From DATGFK01 sp040007395 (GTDB taxonomy: Bacteria > Chloroflexota > Anaerolineae > Aggregatilineales > UBA2796): a stretch of 8,134 nt of DNA. Positions 6,090 through 8,134 of the stretch are shown here, piece after piece. Location: contig JBDTVG010000035.1 in assembly GCA_040007395.1 (NCBI GenBank), positions 1-8,134 on the forward strand, in the 5' to 3' direction. Position numbers and translations under genes: made by a program. The first letter of the stretch is position 1. Each line of letters starts with the position of its first letter. The notes under the pieces are model-generated. The model did not search any database. It had not been told where the DNA came from and saw only the letters and a list, made by a program, of their open reading frames with translations.

Positions 6090-8134
6090 TCATAACGCTC
6101 CAGATGCTTGCTGAATCTCAGGCGCAGTTCGTCTACGCCACAAAATTATGACCAGTACCAGCAGTGCCAGCCAGCCAACTACCGAAATAACAATCCCAGC
6201 ATAGAACGATAGGGGGCGATAGTCAAAGCGCACGATGTGATCGCCAGCGGGGACACATACGCCGCGAAAAATGGTCAAGGTACGGATGGTATCAACGGGC
6301 TTGCCGTCTATGCTAGCCTGCCAACCGGGATAATATTGATCGCTCAAGACCATCAGGCCGCCGCTGCCACTCGTCGAGATCTCAACATTGTTCGGGCGAT
6401 ATGTTGTGATTGATGCAGTCCCGCCTGCTGATGGTGTTGAGGAACATTCAACAGGACGATCAATGTACACCGTTTTTTCCAGATCTTCCTTGCCGGAAGT
6501 GATATGCTGCTGTACTGCATCATCGTTGCCGTCCACGACCACATTTTGTGCGATCCATGTGCGCGGAAAGGGATCTGTGCGGCGATAGTAGATTCCCGGT
6601 TGGGTAATGCCGATTAGCTCAAAATTGGGTTTGTCGTAGGGTTTGGTCGTTAGGTAATACTTCACACCGAGCAAAGTATTTACGGGGGTCGAAGGATCGT
6701 TGATGTCACTGGTCGCTTCGAGCTTTCGCAATGCCTCGACGGGCAATGGATCGTCGGCGTAAACGTCCAAATGTCCAGTGACGCTGGCGACATACCAATC
6801 GGGATACGGACTAACCACTCGCGAGTCTGGCCCCGTCGGTACATTGATGCGTGCACCAGCCCATACGCCATCTTCCTGAATCGGCTGCATCGTGATCAGC
6901 GGTATGCCGACATGCCATGCGTCAAGCGTGACCACCAAACACGTTAGCAGGAGCGCCCACCGAATCGCTTTGGGGTCGTCCTCTGTCCACAGCCATAATG
7001 CAACCCAGATCCCCAGCAGAATTACGCCTGCTTCTGCTAGCACTCCCCCATCGATGAACGCTCGCAGCGGCATTGGCTCAACATGACTAGCGCTAGAATA
7101 CCAGCCCGCAAAGACCAGCGCACCAATAAACGCTCCGACGGTGGCGATGGGCAACCATAGCCGCACCACAGGTCGCAATAGTTCACGCCGGACTTCGGCT
7201 GTACCGCGCTGCAACGCCGAAACCAGCATTCCCGTTAAGCCCGCCATACCGATGACGGCAAAGAGCAGTCCGCGTGCTGGGACTCGGAATAGGCCAAAAC
7301 CGGGAACCCAGCGGAACAGCAGCGGCATTAATGCGCCTTCGATGCCGACTGACAGTACCAAGCCCAGCGCAATTAGCCCCATAAAGTACCATACGTCGCG
7401 CTGACGCAGCCGAAACGCCATTGGAATAGCCAGCAAAGGCAGCAATCCAGCGTAGGCCAAAATTTCCCAGTAAAAGTCGCCGCCCCAATAATGATACGGT
7501 TCGGCTTTCGGCGTGCCGAAGAAGCCGGGCAGCGCTAGACTGATGTATTGGGCGGTAGGCAGCGCGAATGAATTGGCGAAGTCTAGATCGTTGCCAGTCC
7601 GCGCTGAAACGCCGGTTAGTTCAGCGACAGGCAGCAGCAGCGCCGCTCCTAGAATGCTGCCACCGATCAGGATAATTGCCAGCGGGCGTGTGACATTCCA
7701 TGCCGCCCGCAGTAGATCATCCTCTTGGGCGATATGAAAGAACCATAGTGTCATCAACCCAATGCCCATGTAAACCAGCATCGGTGGATGACCCGCCAAG
7801 ATCGCTATCCCAAGCGCTGCAATTCCCGGCAGCGTTGAGCGCCATGTGCCACGTTGCAGCGCATAACGGTAGGTCAGCATGACCCAAGGAATCCACGAAA
7901 AAACGACGTACAGTTGATAGTGTCCAGCAAAGTAGCGGGCGGCTGCCCAGCCACTCATCGCGTAGATTACGCCTGCCAGAATGCCGCCAACATGCGTACT
8001 GCCGAAGTTGCGAAGCAGTCGCGCCATGCCCCACGCAGCAAACCATGTATGGAACACCATCGACAGATTCATGCCGCGCTCAACTCCGACCAGCCACATA
8101 AACCATGTGGCTGGGTAGAATAAGGCGGCGTGGG
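6090..8134 (-). CDS. YfhO-family polytopic membrane protein (5' partial)
   Basis: The frame is open to the right edge, so the true start lies outside; the ATG at 8099 is internal, since the codons before it (HAALFYPATWF) are typical of the family just ahead of a membrane helix. Of the visible 680 residues, about the first 407 hold roughly eleven hydrophobic segments (near 22-41, 47-63, 73-91, 104-132, 150-171, 221-239, 247-266, 286-307, 324-344, 363-382 and 390-407). Then come an extracytoplasmic domain, a beta-rich region with the family signature DQYYPGWQASIDGK (598-611), and a last helix (643-665) before a basic tail. YfhO proteins resemble GT-C glycosyltransferases and in Gram-positive bacteria have been linked to glycosylation of cell-wall polymers; the substrate here is unknown. 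The N-terminal loop where GT-C enzymes keep a catalytic acidic residue is missing from the window. Confidence 0.88.
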   Translation of the reverse strand, partial: HAALFYPATWFMWLVGVERGMNLSMVFHTWFAAWGMARLLRNFGSTHVGGILAGVIYAMSGWAAARYFAGHYQLYVVFSWIPWVMLTYRYALQRGTWRSTLPGIAALGIAILAGHPPMLVYMGIGLMTLWFFHIAQEDDLLRAAWNVTRPLAIILIGGSILGAALLLPVAELTGVSARTGNDLDFANSFALPTAQYISLALPGFFGTPKAEPYHYWGGDFYWEILAYAGLLPLLAIPMAFRLRQRDVWYFMGLIALGLVLSVGIEGALMPLLFRWVPGFGLFRVPARGLLFAVIGMAGLTGMLVSALQRGTAEVRRELLRPVVRLWLPIATVGAFIGALVFAGWYSSASHVEPMPLRAFIDGGVLAEAGVILLGIWVALWLWTEDDPKAIRWALLLTCLVVTLDAWHVGIPLITMQPIQEDGVWAGARINVPTGPDSRVVSPYPDWYVASVTGHLDVYADDPLPVEALRKLEATSDINDPSTPVNTLLGVKYYLTTKPYDKPNFELIGITQPGIYYRRTDPFPRTWIAQNVVVDGNDDAVQQHITSGKEDLEKTVYIDRPVECSSTPSAGGTASITTYRPNNVEISTSGSGGLMVLSDQYYPGWQASIDGKPVDTIRTLTIFRGVCVPAGDHIVRFDYRPLSFYAGIVISVVGWLALLVLVIILWRRRTAPEIQQASGAL

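Noticed and set aside
8097..8099. ATG at 8099 as the start of the YfhO-family gene
   Set aside because: The frame stays open to the window edge with family-typical residues before this codon, so the gene is truncated by the window, not begun here.

Overview
The window is a piece of bacterial chromosome with housekeeping genes at the left and accessory genes at the right. It most resembles a member of the Chloroflexota, probably an Anaerolineae-like lineage. This placement comes from remembered family sequences, not from a search: the style of the small kinase-fold protein (ARDMNFPN and IIFRxLKPSN segments), a WYL regulator subtype with GLYxIG and AWGIM segments, a YfhO-type membrane protein, and S12 with a long Ala/Lys tail. 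Confidence at phylum level is moderate.

Left part (1-3434, minus strand) is the str operon, transcribed right to left: promoter, about 190-nt leader, rpsL (S12), rpsG (S7), fusA (EF-G), then tuf (EF-Tu), of which only the first 18 codons are in the window. The three gaps are 20, 20 and 71 nt. A good sigma70-type promoter (TTGACA, 17 bp, TAGCAT with a TG extension) lies ahead of rpsL. The leader can form several small hairpins, two of which exclude each other. Hairpins also sit over the rpsG stop codon and between fusA and tuf. These are the likely sites for differential expression or feedback, since the rpsL-rpsG gap is far shorter than the one that carries the S7 site in E. coli.

Middle part (3500-5127) is a divergent pair: a DinB-fold putative metalloenzyme (minus) and a HTH-WYL regulator (plus). 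They share a 117-bp promoter region with an extended -10 for the regulator and short repeats that could be operators. The layout suggests, but does not prove, that the regulator controls itself and the DinB gene.

Right part (5148-8134, minus strand) holds a compact protein with a Ser/Thr kinase fold and a large YfhO-family polytopic membrane protein whose N-terminus lies outside the window. The kinase-fold gene is the most unusual thing here. It keeps DFG, APE and the overall fold, but has lost the glycine loop, the VAIK lysine (Arg), the helix-C glutamate (Val) and the catalytic HRD aspartate (Asn), so it is predicted to be a pseudokinase. Its gene is also clearly AT-richer than its neighbours and has its own perfect TATAAT -10 box.

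No tRNA, rRNA, CRISPR array, insertion sequence or phage gene was seen. I found no multi-gene novel system; the pseudokinase and the structured str-operon RNA elements are the points worth following.
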